A stretch of DNA of 59,560 nucleotides from the NCBI GenBank assembly GCA_947450025.1, contig CANFTW010000018.1, forward strand, positions 1 through 59,560, read 5' to 3'. Each line of letters begins with the position of its first letter. The first letter of the stretch is position 1. The DNA is from Bacteroidota bacterium. Its GTDB lineage: Bacteria > Bacteroidota > Bacteroidia > B-17B0 > Aurantibacillaceae. Made by a program: the position numbers and the translations under genes. This document shows positions 45,068 through 53,494 of this stretch, piece after piece. The notes under the pieces are model-generated. The model did no database searches. It had not been told where the DNA came from and saw only the letters and a program-made list of their open reading frames with translations.

Positions 45068-45541
45068 ATGTATGCAATTGTAGAAATAGCAGGGCAACAA
45101 TTTAAAGTGGAACGTGGAAACAAAGTTTACGTTCACCGCCTAGATGCTAACGAAGGTGCTAAAGTGGAATTTGACAAAGTTTTCTTAATTGATAACGGCG
45201 GAAAAATCACTGTTGGTGCACCAACTGTTGATGGCGCAAAAGTTGTAGCCTCAGTAATCGAACACGTAAAAGGCGATAAAGTAATCGTTTTCAAAAAATT
45301 ACGTCGTAAAGGTTACCAAAAATGGAACAATCACCGTCAACATTTAACTCAAATTTTAGTTCAAGGTATCTTAACTAAAGGAGAGACTTTAAAAGATGAA
45401 TTAAAAGCTGAAAAATCAGTACGTGAGTTCTTAGCTCCAAGCCGCAGAAATCCTGTTGCTAAAGTTGAGGTTGTTGCTGAGAAAAAAGCACCTGCAAAAA
45501 AAGCACCTGCAAAAAAAGCAGCTAAAAAAACTGAAGAATAA
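45068..45541 (+). CDS. rplU: 50S ribosomal protein L21 with Lys/Ala/Pro C-terminal tail
   Basis: The L21 core (1 to about 103) reads MYAIVEIAGQQFKVERG, KVIVFKKLRRKGYQKWNNHRQHLT. It is extended to 157 residues by a basic tail with repeated KKAPA units, encoded by near-identical 15-bp repeats around 45488-45520. L21 binds 23S rRNA. It is followed by rpmA, the universal partner. Confidence 0.98.
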   Translation: MYAIVEIAGQQFKVERGNKVYVHRLDANEGAKVEFDKVFLIDNGGKITVGAPTVDGAKVVASVIEHVKGDKVIVFKKLRRKGYQKWNNHRQHLTQILVQGILTKGETLKDELKAEKSVREFLAPSRRNPVAKVEVVAEKKAPAKKAPAKKAAKKTEE

Positions 45542-45570
45542 TTAAACATTAACCATTAAAATAATATACA

Positions 45571-45825
45571 ATGGCACATAAGAAAGGGGCCGGTTCAACG
45601 AACAACGGCCGTGAATCACACAGTAAACGTTTAGGCGTTAAAATTTTCGGAGGGCAAGCTTGTGTTTCTGGAAATATTATCGTTCGTCAACGTGGTACAA
45701 AACACAATCCAGGAGTAAATGTAGGAATGGGAAAAGACCATACTTTATTTGCTTTAGTTGATGGAACTGTTGTTTTCAAAAAGAAACAAGATGACAGATC
45801 TTACGTTTCGGTTGTTCCTGCATAA
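45571..45825 (+). CDS. rpmA: 50S ribosomal protein L27
   Basis: This 84-residue protein begins [24 protein letters not shown] and contains [13 protein letters not shown]. The N-terminal tail reaches the peptidyl transferase centre. There is no cleavable N-terminal extension of the Firmicutes type. Confidence 0.99.
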   Translation: MAHKKGAGSTNNGRESHSKRLGVKIFGGQACVSGNIIVRQRGTKHNPGVNVGMGKDHTLFALVDGTVVFKKKQDDRSYVSVVPA

Positions 45826-45857
45826 GGGATAATAGAAGCTTAATTTATTAAGAACTT

Positions 45858-45890
45858 GAAGCCCTCCGAAACCGGTGGGCTTCTTGTGTT
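45858..45890 (+). terminator. terminator after rpmA
   Basis: GAAGCCC-T-CCG pairs with CGG-T-GGGCTTC around loop AAAC (45858-45883), a 10-bp stem with one T/T mismatch, followed by TTGTGTTT. The T-tract is imperfect. Confidence 0.7.
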
Positions 45891-45920
45891 TAAGGCTGTT
45901 ATTAAAAATAATCCTAAATC

Positions 45921-45951
45921 AGTTGAAATTTCATTTCAACTATTAATTTTG
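45921..45951 (+). promoter_or_regulatory. serS promoter overlapped by a 21-nt palindrome
   Basis: AGTTGAAAT (45921-45929) and ATTTCAACT (45933-45941) form a perfect inverted repeat with a 3-nt centre. Its left arm contains the TTG (45923-45925) that lies 18 nt before the perfect -7 box TAATTTTG (45944-45951). A dimeric protein bound here would cover the promoter. Confidence 0.6.
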
Positions 45952-45973
45952 TCACACACAAAAAACCAATACT

Positions 45974-47248
45974 ATGTTACAACTTAGTTACATCAGAGAG
46001 AATAAAGAAGACGTTTTAAAACGTTTAGCAATTAAAAATTTTAAAGATGCTGAAAATATTATTAATTCAATTATCGAATTAGATAATAATAGAAAATCAG
46101 CTCAACGTTTAGCCGATGATGTAAAAGCGGAAGCTAATGGTTTAGCAAAGCAAATTGGTGAGTTAATGAAATCAGGTAAGAAAGAGGAAGCAGAAACATT
46201 AAAAGCTAAAACTGCTGATTTAAAAGGGAAAGAAAAAGAGTTTGATGAAACATTAAAAACCATTGAACAAGATATTCATAAAATTTTAGTAACGGTTCCT
46301 AACCTGCCTAACATTACTGTGCCAGTTGGTAAAACTCCTGAAGATAACGAAGTAGTTAATGAACATGGTGCGATACCAACATTGCATGCTGGTGCAACAC
46401 CACACTGGGAATTAACAACTAAGTATGATTTAATTGATTTTGAATTAGGTGTTAAGTTAACAGGTGCTGGTTTTCCTGTTTACAAAGGCAAAGGCGCAAG
46501 ATTACAACGTGCTTTAATTAATTATTTTTTAGATAAAGCAACATCTAAAGGATACAACGAAGTGCAACCTCCTATTTTAGTAAATGCGGACAGTGGATAT
46601 GGTACAGGCCAGTTACCTGATAAAGAGGGTCAAATGTATCACTGCCAAGTAGATGATTTATATTTAATACCAACGGCTGAGGTGCCTATTACTAATATGT
46701 ATCGTGATGTCATTTTAAAAGAAAGTGATTTGCCAATTAAAAATTGTGGATACACTCCATGTTTTAGAAGAGAAGCAGGAAGCTACGGAAAAGATGTTCG
46801 CGGCTTAAATCGTTTACACCAATTTGATAAAGTAGAGATTGTACAAATTGCACATCCTGATAAATCATATGAGATTTTAGAAAACATGCGAGAGTTTGTG
46901 AGTAGCTTATTACAAGAACTAGAATTGCCATATCGTACATTAAAATTATGTGGTGGTGATATGAGTTTTGGTTCGGCATTAACTTATGATTTAGAAGTAT
47001 GGAGTGCTGCGCAAGGACGTTGGTTAGAAGTAAGCTCTGTTTCTAACTTCGAAACATTCCAAACTAATCGTTTAAAATGCCGTTACAAAGATGCTAATGG
47101 AAAAACTCAATTGGCACATAGTTTAAATGGTAGCGCTTTGGCATTGCCACGTATTGTCGCTTCTTTATTAGAAAATAATCAAACAGAAGCTGGCATTAAA
47201 ATCCCTAAAGTACTGGTGCCTTATACAGGCTTTGATATGATTAACTAA
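45974..47248 (+). CDS. serS: serine--tRNA ligase
   Basis: This 424-residue class II synthetase has an N-terminal coiled-coil tRNA-binding arm (about 30-105, Lys/Glu-rich), LTGAGFPVYKGKGARLQRALINYFLD, motif 2 in CFRREAGSYGKDVRGLNRLHQFDKVE, EVSSVSNFETFQTNRLKCRY, and motif 3 in AHSLNGSALALPRIVASLLEN. It charges tRNA-Ser and, by extension, tRNA-Sec precursors. It is monocistronic. Confidence 0.98.
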   Translation: MLQLSYIRENKEDVLKRLAIKNFKDAENIINSIIELDNNRKSAQRLADDVKAEANGLAKQIGELMKSGKKEEAETLKAKTADLKGKEKEFDETLKTIEQDIHKILVTVPNLPNITVPVGKTPEDNEVVNEHGAIPTLHAGATPHWELTTKYDLIDFELGVKLTGAGFPVYKGKGARLQRALINYFLDKATSKGYNEVQPPILVNADSGYGTGQLPDKEGQMYHCQVDDLYLIPTAEVPITNMYRDVILKESDLPIKNCGYTPCFRREAGSYGKDVRGLNRLHQFDKVEIVQIAHPDKSYEILENMREFVSSLLQELELPYRTLKLCGGDMSFGSALTYDLEVWSAAQGRWLEVSSVSNFETFQTNRLKCRYKDANGKTQLAHSLNGSALALPRIVASLLENNQTEAGIKIPKVLVPYTGFDMIN

Positions 47249-47269
47249 TTTGTTATCATAAGTTTTAAT

Positions 47270-47300
47270 AAGCGTAAGGATTATCCCTTACGCTTTTTTT
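47270..47300 (+). terminator. rho-independent terminator after serS
   Basis: AAGCGTAAGG (47270-47279) pairs with CCTTACGCTT (47286-47295) around a 6-nt loop, followed by a T-run. Confidence 0.92.
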
Positions 47301-47375
47301 ATGAGTTAACCATTTAATGCACTCAAAACAATATCTCTCTTGCAATAGCGTTATATAATTTCTACATTAGTATCA

Positions 47376-48881
47376 ATGAATATTTACTCTCGAAAGCAGC
47401 AATGGAAGTGGGCCTTATTGGTAGTGGCTATTGTCATTGTGTTTACATCATTATGGTACACTAATAAATTAGTGAATGGTATTAAAAATGATGAAGAAAA
47501 AAAAGTAAGATTATGGGCTGAAGCTGTTCAAAAAAAAGCAGGGCTAGTAAAATTTACCAACGACTTATTTCAAAAATTACAAACTGAAGAGCTTAAAAAA
47601 GCTGAATTATATGCATTAGCGACTAAACAATTAAGTTCGGATGTCTTTGGGGTATCAGAATTTGTATTAAAAGTATTGCAAGATAATACCACGGTGCCAG
47701 TTATTTTAACTGACGATAATGATGATATTACAGCTAGTAGAAATTTAGATTCGGCAACTGAACATAATCATGAAGCGCTTAAGAAAGAATTAGCCAATAT
47801 GAAGGCTATGTATGAACCTGTGGTGATTGATGTATATAAAGGGAAGAAAAATTATTTATATCACAAAGACAGTCGTTTGTTTTCGGATATTAAAGTCGTG
47901 TTTGATAGTTTAATTAAATCATTTATTTCGGACGTGGCGATTAATAGCGCAGCAGTACCTGTTATCTATACTGACTCAACTAAAACAAATGTATTAGCTG
48001 TTGGTAATATTGATACTATAAAAATTAGTACACCTGAAAAATTGAGTGCAACCATTAAGGAAATGGAATTACAAAACACACCAATCCCGGTTGATTTAGG
48101 AGAAGGCTTTAAAAATTATATTTTCTACGAACAATCTCCTTTATTGACACAATTACAATATTATCCTTATGTGCAATTTGGGGTCATCGGTATCTTTTTA
48201 TTAATTGCGTATATTTTATTTAGCGTATCACGTAAAGCGGAGCAAGACCAGGTATGGGTTGGAATGAGTAAAGAAACCGCGCATCAATTAGGGACTCCTT
48301 TATCTTCTTTAATGGCATGGACAGATTATTTACGTTCTAATGGGACGGATGAAAGTATTGTGAATGAAATGAACCGAGATGTGATGCGTTTAAATATGAT
48401 TACAGAGCGTTTCTCTAAAATTGGCTCACAACCAACCTTGCAAGATGAAGATGTTTGTTTAGTGGTTAAAAACGCCATGGATTATTTAAAACAACGCACG
48501 TCCAAAAATGTAAACTATGTTTTAGAAATTCCAGACACTGAAATTCATGCGCAACTTTCTGTGCCATTATTTGAGTGGGTGATTGAAAACCTTTGTAAAA
48601 ATGCGGTGGATGCGATGGATGGTAAAGGTGAATTTAAAGTCACGATTATGGATATACCTGAGGGTGTTGCTATTGACTTAGCCGATACCGGAAAAGGTAT
48701 TCCAAAATCAAAACATAAATCTGTTTTTAAACCGGGCTATACAACCAAAAAAAGAGGTTGGGGCTTAGGCTTATCTTTATGCAAACGCATTATTGAAAAC
48801 TACCATGACGGTAAAATATTTGTGCTTCATAGCGAAGAAGGAAAAGGTACAACCTTTAGAATTATTTTGAAGAGGGGGTAA
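47376..48881 (+). CDS. orphan sensor histidine kinase
   Basis: This 501-residue protein has membrane segments at about 13-30 and 268-287 enclosing a periplasmic region of about 235 residues with no recognised domain. The phosphoacceptor region reads KETAHQLGTPLSSLMAW (His followed by Gln-Leu-Gly rather than Glu-Leu/Phe-Arg/Lys). The N box is NLCKNAVDAM, the G1 box DTGKGIP and the G2 box GWGLGLSLCKRI. The kinase core is complete. No response regulator gene is adjacent, so its partner is elsewhere. It is preceded by the serS terminator and stands alone. Confidence 0.88.
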   Translation: MNIYSRKQQWKWALLVVAIVIVFTSLWYTNKLVNGIKNDEEKKVRLWAEAVQKKAGLVKFTNDLFQKLQTEELKKAELYALATKQLSSDVFGVSEFVLKVLQDNTTVPVILTDDNDDITASRNLDSATEHNHEALKKELANMKAMYEPVVIDVYKGKKNYLYHKDSRLFSDIKVVFDSLIKSFISDVAINSAAVPVIYTDSTKTNVLAVGNIDTIKISTPEKLSATIKEMELQNTPIPVDLGEGFKNYIFYEQSPLLTQLQYYPYVQFGVIGIFLLIAYILFSVSRKAEQDQVWVGMSKETAHQLGTPLSSLMAWTDYLRSNGTDESIVNEMNRDVMRLNMITERFSKIGSQPTLQDEDVCLVVKNAMDYLKQRTSKNVNYVLEIPDTEIHAQLSVPLFEWVIENLCKNAVDAMDGKGEFKVTIMDIPEGVAIDLADTGKGIPKSKHKSVFKPGYTTKKRGWGLGLSLCKRIIENYHDGKIFVLHSEEGKGTTFRIILKRG

Positions 48882-48924
48882 TTAGACATTGCTTCACTTT
48901 TTTTAGGTATTAATAATATACTAT

Positions 48925-49140
48925 TTAAATCTTTAATAACTCGCTAATTTCAATTCCTAGGCCATCAGCAATTTCTTTTAAGTAATATGCGGATGGATTT
49001 ATTTTGCCTTTTTCTAATCTTTCTATGGATTGGCGATCTTTATCACAATTGCGAGACAGCTCAGATTGAGACCAATTTTTCTTTTCTCGCAACATAACAA
49101 TTCTCTTACCTAATTTATTTAAAAATTCCTTTTTTTCCAT
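48925..49140 (-). CDS. second XRE-family HTH transcriptional regulator
   Basis: This 71-residue protein is one HTH_3 domain: LGKRIVMLREKKNWSQSELSRNCDKD, recognition helix DRQSIERLEKG (about 35-45), and LKEIADGLGIEISELLKI. It is not a close copy of the XRE protein at 10621-10839. It is divergent from a lipoprotein gene, with an inverted repeat in the shared spacer, so regulation of the lipoprotein is the simplest reading. Confidence 0.88.
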   Translation of the reverse strand: MEKKEFLNKLGKRIVMLREKKNWSQSELSRNCDKDRQSIERLEKGKINPSAYYLKEIADGLGIEISELLKI

Positions 49141-49174
49141 TTAATGGCAATTTTCAGCATAATGGAAGAAAAAG

Positions 49175-49196
49175 ATGTCAACTGATTGGTTGACAT
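49175..49196. promoter_or_regulatory. inverted repeat in the XRE/lipoprotein spacer (candidate operator)
   Basis: ATGTCAAC (49175-49182) and GTTGACAT (49189-49196) are perfect 8-bp arms with a 6-nt centre. Each arm presents TTGACA outward, so it covers the likely -33 box for the plus-strand gene. Confidence 0.6.
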
Positions 49197-49217
49197 TTGG
49201 TTTTTTTCATAATTTTG
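49190..49217 (+). promoter_or_regulatory. candidate promoter of the lipoprotein gene
   Basis: TTG (49190-49192), 17 nt, then the perfect -7 box TAATTTTG (49210-49217), 24 nt before the ATG at 49242. The TTG is inside the inverted repeat. Confidence 0.55.
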
Positions 49218-49241
49218 ATTTATTATTTAAAAACAAAAAAT

Positions 49242-49754
49242 ATGAAAAAACAAATTATTATTTTATCTGCAGCAACTTTAGTTTTATTGTCAAGTTGCTC
49301 AACAATTGTTGATTTAGGAAAACTAAATATGATTTCGGATAGAAACGTTGATAGTAAAGCAGACTATGTTTTATTGAAAAGTTATGCTGGTGGCAGTAAC
49401 AAAGAAGTTAAAAAAGCATTAAAGAAAACAAAAGCAACAACATTAGATCAAGCAGTCGATGAAACAGTTAGAAATGTTGCTGGGGGAGAGTTTCTTAAAA
49501 ATGTTAAAGTATATGGCGTTAAGAAAAAGAAAAACATGTATTTAGTTGTTGAAGGAGATGTTTGGGGAGTGTCAGATAATGTTAGTTTTAGAGGATATAA
49601 AATTGGAGATAAAGTTCAATGGAAAGAACTCACTATAACAAAAAAAGGAGTTATTACTGGATTGACTGATTCCGAGAAATGTATGGTAAAAGAAGATGGT
49701 AAGGAAAATAGCCAGTCATTAAAATATTCAAGTATTACAAAAGTTGCAGAATAG
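49242..49754 (+). CDS. lipoprotein of unknown function under XRE-linked promoter
   Basis: From ATG 49242 the protein has 170 residues with lipobox LSSC (Cys19). The mature part contains MISDRNVDSKADYVLLKSYAG, TTLDQAVDETVRNVAGGEFLKNVKVY and MYLVVEGDVWGV, then a short SH3-like basic end (GYKIGDKVQWKEL). I recall similar conserved Bacteroidota lipoproteins without a known function. An upstream TTG extension to 49197 would include the promoter and is rejected. Confidence 0.78.
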   Translation: MKKQIIILSAATLVLLSSCSTIVDLGKLNMISDRNVDSKADYVLLKSYAGGSNKEVKKALKKTKATTLDQAVDETVRNVAGGEFLKNVKVYGVKKKKNMYLVVEGDVWGVSDNVSFRGYKIGDKVQWKELTITKKGVITGLTDSEKCMVKEDGKENSQSLKYSSITKVAE

Positions 49755-49781
49755 AAGGTTCAATAGAATTTTCTACAAATC

Positions 49782-49809
49782 AAAACCCTCAGCTAGCTGA
49801 GGGTTTTTT
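49782..49809. terminator. bidirectional terminator
   Basis: A perfect palindrome spans 49782-49807 (arms AAAACCCTCAGCT and AGCTGAGGGTTTT), with T and A runs on either side. It serves the convergent lipoprotein and nuclease genes. Confidence 0.9.
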
Positions 49810-49811
49810 AG

Positions 49812-50420
49812 TTAAGATTGTTTTCTGTTATTGATTTCGTCGCGTATTTTTGAGGCTAATTCATATTGCTCATCATCTAAAGCGGTTTGTAGTAGGTTTT
49901 TTAATTCCTCTGTAGATTTTGATTGATATTCCCCTTCAGGGTTTGATGACAATAATTCTTCTGCAGGAGTAGTCATTGCACTTTCGTTAGATGGCAATGT
50001 TTCATCATCTAACACAATACCAGCTGATTTTAAAATAAACTCGTAAGTATAGATTGGACAATTAAAACGTACTGCTAATGCTATGGCATCGCTAGTTCGT
50101 GCGTCAATTTCAACTTCGCGTGTTCCATCTGTGCAAATTAATTTTGCATAAAATATACCCTCTACTAAATTGTAGATTAAAATCTCTGTTATTTCAATCG
50201 AAAATGTTTCTGAAAACGCTTTAAATAAATCGTGAGTTAATGGGCGAGTGGGAGTCATTTTTTCTAACTCAATGGCAATTGCTTGAGCTTCAAATCCTCC
50301 AATAATAATTGGTAATCTTCTGCTTCCTGCACTTTCACCTAACACAAGAGCATAAGCACCACTTTGCGTTTGGCTATAAGATAAACCAACAATTTCTAAT
50401 CTAACTTTATTCATTCCCAT
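49812..50420 (-). CDS. bifunctional nuclease (DUF151/BFN) with C-terminal UVR motif
   Basis: This 202-residue protein has a BFN domain (1 to about 135): YALVLGESAGSRRLPIIIGGFEAQAIAIEL, TRPLTHDLF, and a late DARTSDAIALAVRFNCPIY. After a linker comes a UVR motif (about 168-200: LKNLLQTALDDEQYELASKIRDEIN), as in UvrB/UvrC and Clp adaptors. Plant and mycobacterial relatives show nuclease activity, but the biological role in Bacteroidota is open. It lies 35 nt after etfA, so it is probably the third gene of etfB-etfA. Confidence 0.9.
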   Translation of the reverse strand: MGMNKVRLEIVGLSYSQTQSGAYALVLGESAGSRRLPIIIGGFEAQAIAIELEKMTPTRPLTHDLFKAFSETFSIEITEILIYNLVEGIFYAKLICTDGTREVEIDARTSDAIALAVRFNCPIYTYEFILKSAGIVLDDETLPSNESAMTTPAEELLSSNPEGEYQSKSTEELKNLLQTALDDEQYELASKIRDEINNRKQS

Positions 50421-50455
50421 TTTTACGAAAATCTAATATACAAAAATCGGTTGAA

Positions 50456-51439
50456 TTAGTTTTGATTAGCTTTGAATTTTTTAACGGCTTCTATTAATTT
50501 AGGAACAATTGTAAATGCATCTCCAATAATACCGTAATCAGCAGATTTAAAGAAAGGCGCTTCTTTATCGCTATTAATCACAACGATTGTTTTACTTCCG
50601 TTAACACCTGCTAAATGCTGAATAGCTCCTGAAATACCAATTGCTATATATAAGTTTGGACGAATCGCAACACCTGTTTGTCCAACATGCTCGTGATGAG
50701 ATCTCCAGTGCATATCTGCTACTGGACGCGAACAAGCTGTGGTTGCTTTTAATTCTTTTGCTAATTCTTCAATCATTCCCCAATTCTCAGGACCTTTCAT
50801 TCCTCTTCCTGCAGAGACAACTAATTCAGCTTCATGCAAAGGAACCATTCCGCTCACATCATTTGATTTAATTTCTTTGACAACAATTTTTGAATTTACT
50901 CCGCTTAAATCAGCTGAGAAATCTACAACCGTTGCTGCATTAGTTCCTAAGGTTACTGGGAAAGAATTGGGTAATAATGAAATAATTTTGATATCGCTAT
51001 TGATAGAATACATTGCAGTTGCTTTTCCTGAGAAAACATTTTTCTTCACTTCTAAAGCACTTCCATTAACAGATGGATAATCAATAGCTCCAGCTACTAA
51101 ACCTGCTTTTAAACGAGCAGATAAACGAGGCGCTGCAGCTTTTCCTGTAATGTCAAAAGAAAAGATAATGATTTTTGAACCCTCTGCTTTGGCAGCTTGT
51201 TCAACAGTTGCTGAAATTAACATACTATCTAATGATGCTAAAGCATCGTTTTTAACAGATAATATTTTTTTAGCGCCTGCTTTTCCAATGTCTTCTATTT
51301 GTGCAGCATCTGCATTGATTGCAATAGCAGTCACACTTGATCCTGTTAATTCAGCAATTTTAGCAGCGTAATTAATCGCTTCTAAAGATGCTTTTTTTAC
51401 TTTTCCTTTATTAATTTCTGTATATACTAATATTGACAT
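50456..51439 (-). CDS. etfA: electron transfer flavoprotein subunit alpha
   Basis: This 327-residue subunit has an N-terminal alpha/beta domain and the C-terminal FAD-binding domain: ACSRPVADMHW, HVGQTGVAIRPNLYIAIGISGAIQHLAGV, and INSDKEAPFFKSADYGIIGD. It carries electrons from acyl-CoA dehydrogenases to the quinone pool with EtfB. It is 33 nt downstream of etfB. Confidence 0.97.
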   Translation of the reverse strand: MSILVYTEINKGKVKKASLEAINYAAKIAELTGSSVTAIAINADAAQIEDIGKAGAKKILSVKNDALASLDSMLISATVEQAAKAEGSKIIIFSFDITGKAAAPRLSARLKAGLVAGAIDYPSVNGSALEVKKNVFSGKATAMYSINSDIKIISLLPNSFPVTLGTNAATVVDFSADLSGVNSKIVVKEIKSNDVSGMVPLHEAELVVSAGRGMKGPENWGMIEELAKELKATTACSRPVADMHWRSHHEHVGQTGVAIRPNLYIAIGISGAIQHLAGVNGSKTIVVINSDKEAPFFKSADYGIIGDAFTIVPKLIEAVKKFKANQN

Positions 51440-51472
51440 GATTGTAATTTTAATGTTGTTAAACTAAGATGA

Positions 51473-52216
51473 TTAAATAACTTTTGCTTCTGTATGCAAT
51501 AAGTTTACTAACTCATCCATACTATTTTCATCAATCATTTTACAAGTTGTTCTTCCTGGAGATAAAGTGAATGATGTAACGTGTGTTAATTTATCTGCTT
51601 CATTTGGAGACACAACAGTTAAAGGTTTTGTACGTGCACTCATAATTCCTTTCATATTTGGAATACGTTGTTCAGCCATTCCTTTTGAACAAGATAATAC
51701 TAAAGGTAACTCACATTCTACAACTTGAGTTCCTCCGTCCACATCATGTTCAACTGTTGCTTTATTGCCATCTAATTCAAATTTAGTTGCTAATGAAACT
51801 AAAGGTAAATCCATAAAACCTGCAATCATTGCTCCAACAGAAGATCCATTGTAGTTAATAGTTTCTTTTCCAGTCATGATTAAATCATACCCATTTTGCT
51901 TTGCATAGTTAGCTACTTGTTCAGCAACAAAATAAGCATCTGGTCCTTCAGCGTCAATACGAACACCATCATCAGCTCCTAATGCAAATCCTTTACGAAT
52001 AGTTGCATCGCTCTCCGCTAGGCCAACATGGATTAAAGTTACTTTTTCAGCTTTACCAGCTTCTTTTAATTCTAAGGCGCGAACAAGAGCGTACCACTCA
52101 TCGTAAGGGTTAATGATAAATTGAACACCTGCGGCATTAAATTCAGTATCGCCGTTGGTAAAAGCTATTTTAGCTGTCGTATCTGGAACATTACTAATTG
52201 GAACTAATATTTTCAT
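51473..52216 (-). CDS. etfB: electron transfer flavoprotein subunit beta
   Basis: From ATG 52216 the protein has 247 residues (MKILVPISNVPDTTAKIAF). It contains NPYDEWYALVRALELKEAG, LGADDGVRID and MTGKETINYNGSSVGAMIAGFMDLPLVS, the AMP-binding and recognition parts of EtfB. A 17-residue upstream extension is possible but lies beyond the promoter. Confidence 0.97.
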   Translation of the reverse strand: MKILVPISNVPDTTAKIAFTNGDTEFNAAGVQFIINPYDEWYALVRALELKEAGKAEKVTLIHVGLAESDATIRKGFALGADDGVRIDAEGPDAYFVAEQVANYAKQNGYDLIMTGKETINYNGSSVGAMIAGFMDLPLVSLATKFELDGNKATVEHDVDGGTQVVECELPLVLSCSKGMAEQRIPNMKGIMSARTKPLTVVSPNEADKLTHVTSFTLSPGRTTCKMIDENSMDELVNLLHTEAKVI

Positions 52217-52237
52217 AGTTGATTTTTTAAAGGTGAG

Positions 52238-52267
52238 CAAATTTAAAAAAATATGGCTGTATATCAA
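52238..52267 (-). promoter_or_regulatory. promoter of etfB-etfA-bifunctional nuclease
   Basis: On the minus strand, TTG (52267-52265), a 19-nt spacer and the perfect -7 box TAAATTTG (52245-52238), about 21 nt before the etfB ATG. Confidence 0.65.
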
Positions 52268-52416
52268 GTGATAAACATTCGTTTTTTTATATTGTTTTGG
52301 TAAAAATATAACCCCTTGTAAGAGAGTGTTTTATGTATATATAATAGAGGTAAACTGGCAACTTTTCATCAATTCTATAATTTTCGCATTCTCTTTTAAA
52401 TCCATTGGTTTTTGTT

Positions 52417-52424
52417 TACATTTG
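52417..52424 (+). promoter_or_regulatory. -7 promoter box of pdhB
   Basis: TACATTTG is a perfect TAnnTTTG, 17 nt before the ATG at 52442. A TTTT (52394-52397) stands 19 nt upstream, one mismatch from TTTG. Confidence 0.55.
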
Positions 52425-52441
52425 AACCTTTGATAACTACT

Positions 52442-53425
52442 ATGAGAACATTAGAATTTAGAGAAGCCCTTCGCGAAGCAATGAATGAGGAAATGCGTCG
52501 TGATGAAACCATTTTTTTAATGGGAGAAGAAGTGGCGGAATATAACGGTGCATACAAAGTAAGTAAAGGTATGTTAGCTGAGTTTGGTCCTAAACGCATT
52601 ATTGACACGCCAATTGCAGAACTTGGTTTTGCAGGAATTGGAGTAGGAGCAGCCGTAAATGGACTGCGCCCCATCATTGAGTTTATGACTTTTAATTTTT
52701 CCTTAGTAGCAATAGATCAGGTAATTAATGCAGCCGCTAAATTTTTAAGTATGAGTGGTGGTCAATATAATTGTCCAATCGTATTTAGAGGGCCAACGGC
52801 TAGTGCAGGAATGTTAAGTTCTCAACATTCACAAGCTTTCGAAAATTGGTTCGCAAACTGCCCAGGATTAAAAGTTATTGTTCCATCTAATGGGTATGAT
52901 GCAAAAGGCTTAATGAAATCTGCTATTCGTGATAATGACCCAGTTATTTTTATGGAAAGCGAGCAAATGTATGGAGATAAATGTGAGATTCCTGATGGAG
53001 AGTATTTAATTCCGATTGGCCTAGCTGATATCAAAAGACAAGGAACTGATGTAACCATCGTTTCTTTTGGAAAAATTATGAAAGTTGCTTTAGCAGCAGC
53101 AGCAGAGTTAGAAAAAGAAGGCATTAGTGCTGAGGTTGTTGATTTAAGAACTGTTCGCCCAATTGATTATGATACTGTTATTAATTCTGTTAAGAAAACA
53201 AATCGTTTAGTGATTGTTGAAGAAGCATGGCCATTGGCGAGTATCTCTTCTGAGATTACTTTCCGTGTTCAAAAAGATGCTTTTGATTATTTAGATGCCC
53301 CTATTCGCCGAATTACAGCAGCAGATGTGCCATTGCCATATGCTCCTACATTAATTGAAGCATCATTGCCTAATGTAGCTCGCACAGTGAAAACTGTTAA
53401 GGAAGTGATGTACGCCACGAAATAA
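52442..53425 (+). CDS. pdhB: pyruvate dehydrogenase E1 component, beta subunit
   Basis: From ATG 52442 the protein has 327 residues: MRTLEFREALREAMNEEM, IFLMGEEVAEYNGAYKVSKGM, DTPIAELGFAGIGVGAA, VFRGPTASAGMLSSQHSQAFENWF, and AEVVDLRTVRPID. It forms the E1 alpha2beta2 decarboxylase of the pyruvate dehydrogenase complex. The alpha subunit and E2/E3 are not here, the usual separated arrangement in Bacteroidota. The match to pyruvate over branched-chain acids is from overall similarity, so some doubt remains. Confidence 0.9.
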   Translation: MRTLEFREALREAMNEEMRRDETIFLMGEEVAEYNGAYKVSKGMLAEFGPKRIIDTPIAELGFAGIGVGAAVNGLRPIIEFMTFNFSLVAIDQVINAAAKFLSMSGGQYNCPIVFRGPTASAGMLSSQHSQAFENWFANCPGLKVIVPSNGYDAKGLMKSAIRDNDPVIFMESEQMYGDKCEIPDGEYLIPIGLADIKRQGTDVTIVSFGKIMKVALAAAAELEKEGISAEVVDLRTVRPIDYDTVINSVKKTNRLVIVEEAWPLASISSEITFRVQKDAFDYLDAPIRRITAADVPLPYAPTLIEASLPNVARTVKTVKEVMYATK

Positions 53426-53443
53426 ATAGTTGAAATGATTCAT

Positions 53444-53479
53444 AAAAAAACTCCCTCAGATTTCTAAGGGAGTTTTTTT
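53444..53479. terminator. bidirectional terminator
   Basis: A 13-bp perfect stem (53444-53456 with 53467-53479, core ACTCCCT/AGGGAGT) is flanked by runs of seven A and seven T. It serves pdhB and the convergent OmpA-family gene. Confidence 0.92.
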
Positions 53480-53494
53480 GTTTTAGATTTTTCT

